From: Myxococcota bacterium
GTDB taxonomy: Bacteria > Myxococcota_A > Bradymonadia > UBA7976 > UBA1532
DNA length: 64,000 nt
NCBI GenBank assembly: GCA_023150895.1
Contig: JAKLJY010000021.1
Location: 20,204-84,203, forward strand
Reading direction: 5' to 3'
Shown here: positions 17,808-27,037 of the stretch, piece after piece
Layout of the letters: every line of letters starts with the position of its first letter
Position numbering within the stretch: the stretch's first letter is position 1
Position numbers and translations under genes: made by a program
The notes under the pieces: model-generated
The model's input: the letters and a program-made list of their open reading frames with translations, nothing else
Database searches by the model: none
What the model was told of the DNA's origin: nothing

Positions 17808-20101
17808 AGCAGGCCCCACCGCCGCCGCAGGTACCACTCGGCGCTCGGGAACAGGATGGCGAGCAGCAACCACCACGCGCTCGACCAGAGGGGGACGTCC
17901 TTGCGGCGGTTGACGCGCGACACCTGCGGCTCACGGCGGACGAGGTCGTCGAGACCATCGGAGAGCGTCCGCGCGCGTCCCCCGGAGGCCTCCGACAGGG
18001 CCGCGAGGGTCTCCGGCCGGGCCCGCGTCTCGCGCAGCTCGATCGGATCCGCGGCCACGATGAAGGGGTCCTCGTCCGTGCCCTCGCTCGTGCCGACCAG
18101 GGCCCGGGCGCGCGCGCGATAGCCGCCATCCCCGGGGGGGGTGAACCGCAGCACGAGCTCGCCCTGTTCGTTCGTCGTCCCGGACTGGTGGTGGACGACC
18201 TCGGTCTGCGTCCGGCCCTCCGCGTCCAGCGAGACGCGTTCGACGTCCACCGCGACGTCGGCACCGGCGGCAGGCAAGGAATCTCGACCGGAGACCCGCA
18301 CGGTCAGGCTGGCCTCCGCGCCTTGCGGATAGCGGTCCCGGTCGGCCTGGATGCGAACGGGTTGCAGCGCCGGATCCTTGATGAGCCAGCGGATCGCGTT
18401 GCCCCAGAATTTGTAGTAGTGGCGGTTGTCCCCGGACTCGGCGGCGTGCAGATCCCAGTGCCAGGCGCTGTCCGTGGTGACCGCCAGGACCCGCCCTTCG
18501 CCGAACTCGTGGGCCACGACGACCGGCGCGCGCTCCGGGGCGGGCGTCTCGAGCAATACCACGGCCCCGGGCCGCAGCGCCCCGACCCGATTGTAACCGT
18601 TGAGGGGCGGCAAACCCGCCCAGAGCGCGGTGTTGTCCTCGGGTACGACGCTCAGCGTCGTGACGGGGTGGCGGCGCCCCGCGTCGGTGAGGACGGGCGA
18701 GAAGGTCTCGGTCGAAAGCTCCCCCCGCCCGGCACGCAGGTTCATCGGCAAGAACTCTTCGATGGCCGTCCCGGCGTATCCCCCGTTGGTATAACTGAGA
18801 TCGCCCCCGATCATGACGAACCCACCCCCGTTGCGGACGAAATCGCGAATCAGGGGCAGATAGGCCTCCATGTTGTAACCGCGATAGGTGAAGTTCTGGA
18901 AGACGATGAGGTCGAAGCTGCCGAGTTGCTCCTTGAAGAGCTCTTCGGTCGGGAATGGAATGAGCGAGAGCTCGCTCTGAGAGGCCATGGTGAGATTCGA
19001 ATTGGTGCGCAGGATGAAGAAGCTGATCAGATCGACGTTCGGATTCTTCTTGAGGAGTTGTCTCAGGAAGCGTTGGTCCCAGCTCGGCCGGCCGACGACC
19101 TGCAACACGCGAATCTTGTCGCGGATGATGCGCACGACGAACTGACGCCGATTGTTGACGGTGATCTGTTCGCCCGGCGCGGTGCCGACCTCGAGCGTGA
19201 AGATGGCCTTCCCGGTCTTGTCCGGCACGAAGTCGAAGGTGAAGTGGCTCTGCGCGGTACCGTCCGGGCCCTTCGAGACCTGCAGCACGCGCGTTCCGAG
19301 GAGGGTGTCGTCGCGGCGCAGCGTCACCGGCAGGGAAACCTCGTCGTACCCCTGCACCCGGACGTCGGCCTCGATGCTCACCGCGTTGTGGACGAACGCA
19401 AACGCGTCGTACTGCACGTCGGTGATGGCCACGTCCTTCACCGGGGAACGGGGTCCCGTGAAGACCGTCTCGATCGGCGTGGCCAGGCGCGCGACCGCCT
19501 CGCGGGCCGCCGCCGGGAGCCCCTCGCCCGCGCGCAGGGCCCCGAGCGCCCCGTTGTCGGCCCCGTCGCTGAAGAGGACGACGCCCGCGAGATCCTCCGG
19601 CCGGTGCCGCGCGGCGATGTCCGCCAGCGCCACGGCCAGGCGTGTCGCGTCGCCCGAAGCGGTCAGTTCCGCAGGCCCGCCCACGGGGCGCGCGTGATCG
19701 GACACGGCGTAGAACTCGATGTTGTGGAGTGCCCGCCAGGCTTCGAGCGTCCCCTCGTGCCGTTCGAGCATCCGGCGAACGCCCTCGAGCCGGGTCCCGT
19801 CGCCTTCCCCCGGCAACGCCATGCTCCGGGAGGCGTCGACGAGCATCACCAGCGCGTTGCGCACGCGGGTCACGTTCTCGAGTCGCAGTCCGGGCTCCAG
19901 AAACAGCGCGAAGAGCACCGCGACGGAGACCGCCCGCAGCCCGAGCAGGACCCGCCGCCGGCGTGGTGACAGTCCGCGTCCGTTGTGCCACGCGAGCCCC
20001 AGGACCAGCAGCGCGACGACCGCGACGAACGCAATCGTGCCCGCGCTCCAGTCCGAGAGGAGGACCCAGCGGCTGGCATTGAATTCGGCGGCCTCGGTCA
20101 T
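17804..20101 (-). CDS. Large membrane protein with VWA-like and glutamine-amidotransferase-like domains
   Basis: Inner-membrane protein of 765 residues. Two N-terminal helices (about 20-40 and 50-70) precede a von Willebrand A-like domain with a MIDAS-type motif (LVDASRSMA) and VVLFSDGADNG. A middle Ig-like/CARDB-like region follows. A class-I amidotransferase-like fold comes next (FDLIVFQNFTYRGYN, GGGFVMIGGDLSYTNGGY) with no obvious catalytic Cys triad. A C-terminal helix (about 740-760) is followed by a basic tail. This architecture typically accompanies MoxR/DUF58/BatA stress clusters (family knowledge), but no MoxR or DUF58 gene is adjacent. It lies 13 bases downstream of the DUF4159 gene and is likely co-transcribed. 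Confidence 0.8.
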   Translation of the reverse strand: MTEAAEFNASRWVLLSDWSAGTIAFVAVVALLVLGLAWHNGRGLSPRRRRVLLGLRAVSVAVLFALFLEPGLRLENVTRVRNALVMLVDASRSMALPGEGDGTRLEGVRRMLERHEGTLEAWRALHNIEFYAVSDHARPVGGPAELTASGDATRLAVALADIAARHRPEDLAGVVLFSDGADNGALGALRAGEGLPAAAREAVARLATPIETVFTGPRSPVKDVAITDVQYDAFAFVHNAVSIEADVRVQGYDEVSLPVTLRRDDTLLGTRVLQVSKGPDGTAQSHFTFDFVPDKTGKAIFTLEVGTAPGEQITVNNRRQFVVRIIRDKIRVLQVVGRPSWDQRFLRQLLKKNPNVDLISFFILRTNSNLTMASQSELSLIPFPTEELFKEQLGSFDLIVFQNFTYRGYNMEAYLPLIRDFVRNGGGFVMIGGDLSYTNGGYAGTAIEEFLPMNLRAGRGELSTETFSPVLTDAGRRHPVTTLSVVPEDNTALWAGLPPLNGYNRVGALRPGAVVLLETPAPERAPVVVAHEFGEGRVLAVTTDSAWHWDLHAAESGDNRHYYKFWGNAIRWLIKDPALQPVRIQADRDRYPQGAEASLTVRVSGRDSLPAAGADVAVDVERVSLDAEGRTQTEVVHHQSGTTNEQGELVLRFTPPGDGGYRARARALVGTSEGTDEDPFIVAADPIELRETRARPETLAALSEASGGRARTLSDGLDDLVRREPQVSRVNRRKDVPLWSSAWWLLLAILFPSAEWYLRRRWGLL

Positions 20102-20114
20102 GGTGCCGGTCGGC

Positions 20115-20900
20115 TCACTTGACTACGCCGCCCTCGTCGACCCGCCACTTGCGGCGCCGCAGGATCTCGGTGACGTGCACCTGATCGCGCTTGTAGCTGA
20201 GGCAGGTCGCGTACATCAGCAGATTGATGCCCATCCGGAACGCCATCTCGCGCTGCTCGTCTCCGCCGGGCTCCACGGGCAGGCGCCAGCTCCCGCCCGC
20301 GTCGCGCCCGAAGGCCCCGAAGAGGTCGTTGCGACCGTAGAAGACGGCCGTCCGGTCATCGAGTTCCACACCCTCCAGGAAGTTCTGACGCGCGGTCCGA
20401 CCGAAGGGTCGCTCGAGAAGAAAGAAGCTGCGGTAGATCGTGTGATCGTTGCTGACGCGGGAGAGCACGCGGCCGGGCAGGAGGCGTTCGACCTCGCGCC
20501 GCACGGATTGGTCGAAACCGTCCACCCCCGGCGGGCTCGCGTCGTCGATGTAGAGGCATCCGCCGGCCCGCAGGTAGCGTCCGAGGCGCGCGACGGCCGC
20601 GTCGGACAAGGGGGGGCAGGCTTCCTCGCCGAGCCAGGCGATCAGCGGGTGCCGGAAGACCTCCGGGGATTCGGGCTCGACCACCGCCGGGCGCTCGCGG
20701 GCGTCGATGCTCGTGCGTTTCGTGGCCTCCCAGAGAAGCTGTTCGACGGCCCCGGGCCGAAGCGTGGCGCCGGCCCCGTGTCGCAGGAGGGCAATGCCGG
20801 TCTCGTCGTCCGGGCCGATGGCGCCGGCAGGTCGCGCGGCGAGCGCCCCGGCGACGGCGGCGAAGGCGGTCAGGGCACCGCGACGGGTGGGGTTTCTCAA
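20115..20900 (-). CDS. DUF4159-domain protein with probable Tat signal
   Basis: Predicted exported protein of 261 residues with a DUF4159-like fold, distantly related to amidotransferases. Motifs include PLIAWLGEEACPPLSD, LGRYLRAGGCLYIDDA and VFYGRNDLFGAFGRD. The C-terminal segment MAFRMGINLLMYATCLSYK is typical of the family. The N-terminus is a likely twin-arginine or Sec signal (RNPTRRGALTAFA, then Ala-rich to about residue 28). The TTG start at 20900 overlaps the TGA of the upstream phosphatase gene (TTGA); longer starts inside that gene look non-coding. DUF4159 proteins usually sit beside VWA membrane proteins, as here. Precise function unknown. Confidence 0.8.
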   Translation of the reverse strand: MRNPTRRGALTAFAAVAGALAARPAGAIGPDDETGIALLRHGAGATLRPGAVEQLLWEATKRTSIDARERPAVVEPESPEVFRHPLIAWLGEEACPPLSDAAVARLGRYLRAGGCLYIDDASPPGVDGFDQSVRREVERLLPGRVLSRVSNDHTIYRSFFLLERPFGRTARQNFLEGVELDDRTAVFYGRNDLFGAFGRDAGGSWRLPVEPGGDEQREMAFRMGINLLMYATCLSYKRDQVHVTEILRRRKWRVDEGGVVK

Positions 20901-21751
20901 CCGCGACCTGCCTTCGGCGTCGGCGTGACCGCGCCGGCGAGCGTCGCGAGACGCGGGTGCAGCTCGGGGCCGGCGGCGAGCACGCCGCGCGGGTTGGCCG
21001 TCGCCGAGACGTCGTACCGGATCGGGTGGCCGGTGGCGTCCGTGAAGACCCCCCCCGCCGCGGCGAGCAGCGCTTCCGGAGCGCAGCAATCCCAGAGATG
21101 CGTGCCGGGGGCGGGGTGCAGGTAGAAGTCCGCCTCGCCGGCGAGCAGCAGGCCGATCTTGACGCCGACGCCGCCCCGCGGGGTGACCTCCACGGGCCGA
21201 CCGAGCTCACGGACGACGCCTTCGAGCACCGTCTCGAGCGTGCGAGGCCGGTGGGTGCGGCTCACCAGCGCTCGAAGGGGGCCGGTCTCGGCGGGGGGCG
21301 CACACCGAAGCGTCCGCCGTCCGCCCGGGCCGTCCTCGAAGGGGGTCAGGCCGGGGCCGCCCGCCCACGTTCGCTCGAGCGCGGGTGCGGCGATGACCCC
21401 GAGCGCGGGCCGACCGGCGATGCACAGGCCGATCATGACCGCAAAGTCCCCCGTGCGCTGAACGAAATCCTGCGTGCCGTCGACCGGATCGACCATCCAG
21501 ACGCGCCGACCGAGCGGCTGCCTGGGATCGAACGGCGTCTCTTCGCTCAGCACCGTGTCGGCCGGAAAGTAGCGGCTCAGCCCGCGCAGGATGGTCGCGT
21601 TCGCGGCCTTGTCGGCCCGCGTCACGGGCGAGCCGTCCGCCTTCGTCTCGACCCCGAAGTCGTCGGACGCGTAGACCTTCATGACCTCGCGCGCGGCCTC
21701 GCGGGCGAGTCGGAGCGCGACTTCGAGGGACTCCTCCAGCATGGGCGGCAT
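20897..21751 (-). CDS. Inositol-monophosphatase-family phosphatase (CysQ-like)
   Basis: Magnesium-dependent phosphatase of 284 residues in the FIG/IMPase superfamily. It is most like 3'(2'),5'-bisphosphate nucleotidase, which hydrolyses PAP from sulfate assimilation. Metal-site motifs are SEETPF, VDPVDGTQDFV and WDCCAPEALLAAAGG. A CysQ role would suit the sulfur gene cysM nearby, but histidinol-phosphate or inositol-phosphate specificity cannot be excluded. It starts at ATG 21751, or at the second ATG three codons later. It overlaps the DUF4159 start by TTGA coupling. Confidence 0.85.
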   Translation of the reverse strand: MPPMLEESLEVALRLAREAAREVMKVYASDDFGVETKADGSPVTRADKAANATILRGLSRYFPADTVLSEETPFDPRQPLGRRVWMVDPVDGTQDFVQRTGDFAVMIGLCIAGRPALGVIAAPALERTWAGGPGLTPFEDGPGGRRTLRCAPPAETGPLRALVSRTHRPRTLETVLEGVVRELGRPVEVTPRGGVGVKIGLLLAGEADFYLHPAPGTHLWDCCAPEALLAAAGGVFTDATGHPIRYDVSATANPRGVLAAGPELHPRLATLAGAVTPTPKAGRG

Positions 21752-21775
21752 CTTGCGCGCGGCCCCGTGGCCGCG

Positions 21776-22480
21776 TCAATCGCTCGGGTCGCCGGGCGGC
21801 TCCGGGTCGAGGAACGCCCAGTCGAACCCCAGGCGAAGGCCCGCGACGACGGATCGCGTCTGAATGCCGCCCACATCGGCGACCTCGAGCCCGATCCGGG
21901 CCGTGATTTCACCGAAAACATAGGGTCCCATGCCGACGAGCTTGCCCGGGCCCGTCTCGACGCCCACCGACCAGGAAAGGCCCGTGGACTCGCCCGCCAG
22001 CGCCGGAAAGTCGGCGGGCGCGCGTCCGCCGGAGAGAAACACGGGTCCGATGTCCGCGAAGGCGCCCATCGAGAACCCCGTGAAGGTCTCGGAGAAGCCC
22101 CGGATGCGGCCGGTGAGCTGGAGCCGCGGGTGGTGGACGGTGGGCGCGTCCGCGTCACCGGAGGGCTGGAACGCGTATCCCAGATTGAGCCCGAGCGCGG
22201 CCTGCCCCCAGGGATCGAGGTAATGACGCCACCCCGCCGCGACCTCGAACGCCGCCGACGGCCAGCCGAGGTCGTACGAATCCACGAGGCCATCGAATCG
22301 TTGACCCGCCGCGAGGTCGAAGCTCAAAGCGCCGAGCAGCTGGGGCACGAAATAGATCACGGCGCGCTCTTCCCGCCACGGTTGCGGGTTCCCGGGCAAT
22401 CCGGGCGGGGCGAGCAGCGGCGGCGCCAGCAGGAGCCCGGCCCACCGCCCGCCCCCGTTCCGGGCGCGGCGCGCCGTCAC
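21776..22480 (-). CDS. Outer-membrane beta-barrel-like protein
   Basis: Protein of 234 residues with alternating beta-strand patterns typical of outer-membrane barrels: AVIYFVPQLLGALSFDLAAG, FEVAAGWRHYLDPWGQ, GLSWSVGVETG. It has a hydrophobic C-terminus with an amphipathic strand (AGLRLGFDWAFLDP). The N-terminus is basic then hydrophobic and could be a signal peptide. GTG at 22480 lies 4 bases after the lysC stop, so it is in the lysC transcription unit. No specific family was recognised. Confidence 0.65.
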   Translation of the reverse strand: MTARRARNGGGRWAGLLLAPPLLAPPGLPGNPQPWREERAVIYFVPQLLGALSFDLAAGQRFDGLVDSYDLGWPSAAFEVAAGWRHYLDPWGQAALGLNLGYAFQPSGDADAPTVHHPRLQLTGRIRGFSETFTGFSMGAFADIGPVFLSGGRAPADFPALAGESTGLSWSVGVETGPGKLVGMGPYVFGEITARIGLEVADVGGIQTRSVVAGLRLGFDWAFLDPEPPGDPSD

Positions 22481-22484
22481 GGGC

Positions 22485-23678
22485 TCAGGTCCCGGTGGGG
22501 GCGAGGAGCCGGGCGTGCAGGACGCGGACCGCCTCGTTGCTTCGGTCCGCGTCCACGAGGAACGCGGCGCGTCCGGCGTCGATGATGTGACCCCGCAGGG
22601 CGATGCCGTGCTCGGCGAGCGTCGACGCCGCGGTGCGCGCGAGCCCGGGGGGGGCGGCCAGCGCCCGTCCGACCACCGTGACGACGGTGAGGTCCTCGCG
22701 AACGCGGACGTTGCCGAGGTTGGCGACGGCCTCCCGAAACGCCACGAGACCGTGGACGTTCTGCTTGGGCACCAGCGCCCCCCACCCCCCGGGGTGCATG
22801 AACAGCTCCGATTCGGCCGCCCCGTGCGCCGCGAGCGTCGACTCGAGGTCCGCCGGCGCGGGCGCGCCCGGGGTCTCGGGCTCGAGCACGAAGAGGCCGG
22901 GGTGCGCGGTGATCGCGACGACCCGCGGGTGCGAGAGGCCCGGGCTGCCCGCGTGGACGGGGGTGCCGACGCTGGCGTCGCCGGCGGTCGCGACGCATCG
23001 GATTTCGATGTTCTCCCGCCGCGCCCACTCGACGGCCTCGGCGTTGAGGACCTTGGCGCCCGCGTCGGCGAGCACCTGCATCTCGCCGTACTCGATCCCT
23101 TCGAGGCGACGGGCCTCCGGGACCACACGGGGATCGGCGGAGTAGACGCCGTCCACGTCCGAGCAGATCTCGGCGTACTCCGCCCCGAGGGCCGCTGCGA
23201 GGGCCACCGCCGTCGTGTCGGAGCCGCCGCGCCCGAGGCTGGTGATCTCCCGACGCTCGCTCACGCCCTGGAAGCCCGCCACGATGACGATGCGGTCCTG
23301 ATCGAGCGCCTGCAGGATCCGAAACGGCGTAATCCGCACGATCCGGGCGTTGGTGTGATTGTCCGTCGTGATGATGCCGCTCTGTGAGCCCGTGAAGGAG
23401 ACGGCCGGGTAGCCCTGATCCTGGATGGCCATCGACAGGAGCGCCATCGAGATGCGCTCACCCGTCGTGATGAGCATGTCCAGCTCGCGCCGCTGCGGGT
23501 TCGGGCTCACCGAGCGGGCGAGGGCGAGCAGCTCGTTGGTGGTATTGCCCATGGCCGAGACCACGACCACCACCCGGTGACCGAGTCGGCGCGTCGCGAC
23601 GATGCGCGCGGCCACCTGCTTGAGCTTTTCGGGGGTGGCGACGGAGCTGCCGCCGTACTTCTGGACGATGATCGACAT
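22485..23678 (-). CDS. lysC: Aspartate kinase
   Basis: Phosphorylates aspartate, the first step to lysine, threonine, methionine and diaminopimelate. The 397 residues include the kinase domain with [26 protein letters not shown] and [20 protein letters not shown]. Two C-terminal ACT regulatory domains (about 265-397) follow but are more diverged than usual, so the type of feedback inhibition cannot be told. The start ATG is at the conserved N-terminus. First gene of a five-gene minus-strand group and divergent from ugd; the two share a 113-base promoter region. Confidence 0.93.
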   Translation of the reverse strand: MSIIVQKYGGSSVATPEKLKQVAARIVATRRLGHRVVVVVSAMGNTTNELLALARSVSPNPQRRELDMLITTGERISMALLSMAIQDQGYPAVSFTGSQSGIITTDNHTNARIVRITPFRILQALDQDRIVIVAGFQGVSERREITSLGRGGSDTTAVALAAALGAEYAEICSDVDGVYSADPRVVPEARRLEGIEYGEMQVLADAGAKVLNAEAVEWARRENIEIRCVATAGDASVGTPVHAGSPGLSHPRVVAITAHPGLFVLEPETPGAPAPADLESTLAAHGAAESELFMHPGGWGALVPKQNVHGLVAFREAVANLGNVRVREDLTVVTVVGRALAAPPGLARTAASTLAEHGIALRGHIIDAGRAAFLVDADRSNEAVRVLHARLLAPTGT

Positions 23679-23791
23679 GGGGTCTCGCTCGGGGCCGGAT
23701 CTTTCGGAATCGAATCGAAACTGATGCGAAGCGCGCCTTCATGTCTTACAAGGGGCGCGCGACGGTCAACGCGAATCTGCGGAGTGCTGAA

Positions 23792-25147
<1,356 letters not shown>

Positions 25148-25160
25148 GGCGACGGCGCGC

Positions 25161-26123
25161 TCAGGTCCCGGCGTCCGCGCGGTCGGCCCGGAACCACTCG
25201 ACCATCCGGCGGATGCCCTCGTCGATGTTCACCTTCGGGTCGTACCCGAGTTCGGCCCGCGCGCGCGCCACGTCCGCGAAGGTCCGGGTGACGTCCCCGG
25301 GCTGCAGCGGCCGGCGCTCGACGAGCGGCTCCCGGCCGACGTGGCGTCCGATCAGGGCGATCAGGTCGCGCAGCGTGATCGTCTTCGACTCACCGAGGTT
25401 GTAGATGCGATAGCCCTCGCTCCGGAAGAGGGCGGCTTCGATGCCGTCGACGATGTCGTCGACGAACGTATAGTCGCGCGAGGTCGAGCCGTCCCCGAAC
25501 ATCTGGACCGGCTCGCCGGCATCGATCCGCCGGATGAACTGGTGAATCGCCATCTCCGGACGCTGGCGGGGGCCGTAGACCGTGAAAAAGCGCAGGCACG
25601 CGGTGTTCAGTCCGAAGAGGTGGTGCCAGGTGTAGCAGAGCAGCTCGCCCGCCTTCTTGGTGGCGGCGTAGGGGGAGATCGGGTGGTCGACCTCGTCCGT
25701 CTCGCGAAACGGCACCTGCTCCCGGTCGCCGTAGACCGAGGAGGACGAGGCGAAGACGAAGTGCCGCACCCCGTCGAGACGGCAGCGCTCCAGCAGGTTC
25801 GTCGTGCCCTCGACGTTGACCTTCTGATACAGCGCCGGCCGGGCGATCGACGGGCGGACGCCGGCCCACGCCGCCAGGTGGACCACCCGCTCCGGCCGAA
25901 AGCGGGCGAACAGGGCCTCCAGGAGGGGGGCGTCGAGGATGTCGCCGCGCACCAGTTCGAAATTTGCGTGCCGGGAGGCGCTTTTCAGGTTGCGCGCTTT
26001 GAGTGCCGGGTCATAGAAGTCGTTGAAGTCGTCCAGCCCGAGCACTTCGTGCCCGCTGGCCAGCAGGCGGTCGGTGAAATTCGAGCCGATGAAGCCGGCG
26101 GCGCCGGTCACGAGGATGCGCAT
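25161..26123 (-). CDS. UDP-glucuronate 4-epimerase-like NAD-dependent epimerase
   Basis: Extended short-chain dehydrogenase of 320 residues, predicted to interconvert UDP-glucuronate and UDP-galacturonate. It has TGAAGFIGSNFTDRLL (NAD site) and AAWAGVRPSIARPALY, a segment typical of UDP-glucuronate epimerases. The catalytic YxxxK is in SPYAATKKAGELL, and SSSVYGD precedes it. The ATG at 26123 starts at the first beta-strand; the longer open frame adds 22 unlikely residues. It pairs functionally with the convergent ugd. A related dehydratase or epimerase activity on another nucleotide sugar is possible. Confidence 0.88.
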   Translation of the reverse strand: MRILVTGAAGFIGSNFTDRLLASGHEVLGLDDFNDFYDPALKARNLKSASRHANFELVRGDILDAPLLEALFARFRPERVVHLAAWAGVRPSIARPALYQKVNVEGTTNLLERCRLDGVRHFVFASSSSVYGDREQVPFRETDEVDHPISPYAATKKAGELLCYTWHHLFGLNTACLRFFTVYGPRQRPEMAIHQFIRRIDAGEPVQMFGDGSTSRDYTFVDDIVDGIEAALFRSEGYRIYNLGESKTITLRDLIALIGRHVGREPLVERRPLQPGDVTRTFADVARARAELGYDPKVNIDEGIRRMVEWFRADRADAGT

Positions 26124-26320
26124 GGCGGTCGAGGCTCTCCAGGGTCGAGCGGTGAGGGGGGCGACGCGGCGACAACGAATCCGCGTCACCTGCCAGTTGA
26201 ATCATGGAATCGAAGTCGGGTGAACCTGATTTCGATGACGAAGAACCTGTATCACCCGATCTCGGGTCGAAAGATCCGTTTTCTCAAGTCGCTGGGCCGT
26301 TCGGCGACGCATTTTCCGGA

Positions 26321-26350
26321 TTGACACTCAAAAAAACGCGGCGCTACTCT
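26321..26350 (+). promoter_or_regulatory. Candidate sigma-70 promoter of the HU genes
   Basis: A perfect TTGACA -35 at 26321-26326 is followed after 18 bases by TACTCT (26345-26350). The spacer includes an A-run (CTCAAAAAAACG), unusual in this GC-rich genome, and DNA with A-tracts often strengthens promoters. It lies about 75 bases before the first HU gene. The rest of the 300-base gap from 26124 to 26423 shows no other recognisable feature. Confidence 0.6.
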
Positions 26351-26423
26351 CCGCGCGAATCGGACCCACCGGTTACCACCTGTCCTAAGACCTGTATCAA
26401 TCTCAGTCTGGAGGGATACGACC

Positions 26424-26702
26424 ATGACCAAGAAAGAACTCATCTCCGCGATCCAGGAAGGCGCTGGCAAGGACCTGACGAAGAAGCAGGTCTCTGAGCT
26501 CGCCGAGGCCACGTTCGAGGTGATCGCCGAGGCGCTCAAGAAGGACGCCCGGTTCTCCTACCCCGACTTCGGCACCCTGACCGTGCGCAAGCGCGCCGCT
26601 CGCACCGGCCGCAACCCCCGCACGAACAAGCCGATCGAGATCGCCGAGAGCAAGACCGTCGCCTTCAAGCCCGCCCCCGAGCTCAAGAAGAGCCTGGGCT
26701 GA
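26424..26702 (+). CDS. HU-family DNA-binding protein (first of tandem pair)
   Basis: Nucleoid-associated histone-like protein of 92 residues that bends DNA as a dimer. It has the N-terminal helices (MTKKELISAIQEGAGKDL) and the beta-arm signature FGTLTVRKRAARTGRNPRT with the intercalating Pro. The RBS is GGAGG at good spacing. Unusually for HU, the C-terminus ends in a Lys-rich KKSLG. Only 28 bases separate it from the second HU gene, so they are probably co-transcribed. Confidence 0.95.
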   Translation: MTKKELISAIQEGAGKDLTKKQVSELAEATFEVIAEALKKDARFSYPDFGTLTVRKRAARTGRNPRTNKPIEIAESKTVAFKPAPELKKSLG

Positions 26703-26730
26703 TCACCCTCGACGCACAGGAGACATCGAA

Positions 26731-27006
26731 ATGACGAAGCAGGAGCTCATCGAGGCCGTTCACGCCAAGGCGGGTGGCGAGTTGACCCGCAAGGCCACCG
26801 GCGAGGTGGTCGAGGCCGTGTTCGAGGCCGTCAAGGCGTCCATCAAGGACGACGGCAAGTTCTACATGCCGGCCTTCGGCACGTTCCAGCTCAAGGAGCG
26901 CGCCGCCCGCACGGGTCGCAACCCGCGCACCAAGAAGCCCATCAAGATCGCCGCCACCAAGACGGTCGGTTTCAAGGCTGCCACCGCCCTCAAGGGCGCG
27001 CTGTGA
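26731..27006 (+). CDS. HU-family DNA-binding protein (second of tandem pair)
   Basis: HU paralogue of 91 residues with the arm motif FGTFQLKERAARTGRNPRT and conserved PIKIAATKTVGFKA. It is clearly different from its neighbour (roughly half of positions shared, by eye), so this is not a recent duplication. The two could form a heterodimer, like the alpha/beta pair of enterobacteria (inference). RBS AGGAG upstream. It is followed by a strong hairpin. Confidence 0.95.
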   Translation: MTKQELIEAVHAKAGGELTRKATGEVVEAVFEAVKASIKDDGKFYMPAFGTFQLKERAARTGRNPRTKKPIKIAATKTVGFKAATALKGAL

Positions 27007-27011
27007 TGCCC

Positions 27012-27031
27012 GCCCGGGGGTGACCCCGGGC
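27012..27031. terminator. Strong GC hairpin after the HU genes
   Basis: A perfect 8-bp stem (GCCCGGGG / CCCCGGGC) with a GTGA loop lies 6 bases after the second HU stop and 7 bases from the stop of the convergent membrane-protein gene. No T-run follows on either side. It is the most stable candidate terminator seen in the window and may work for both transcripts. Confidence 0.5.
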
Positions 27032-27037
27032 AGCCCT

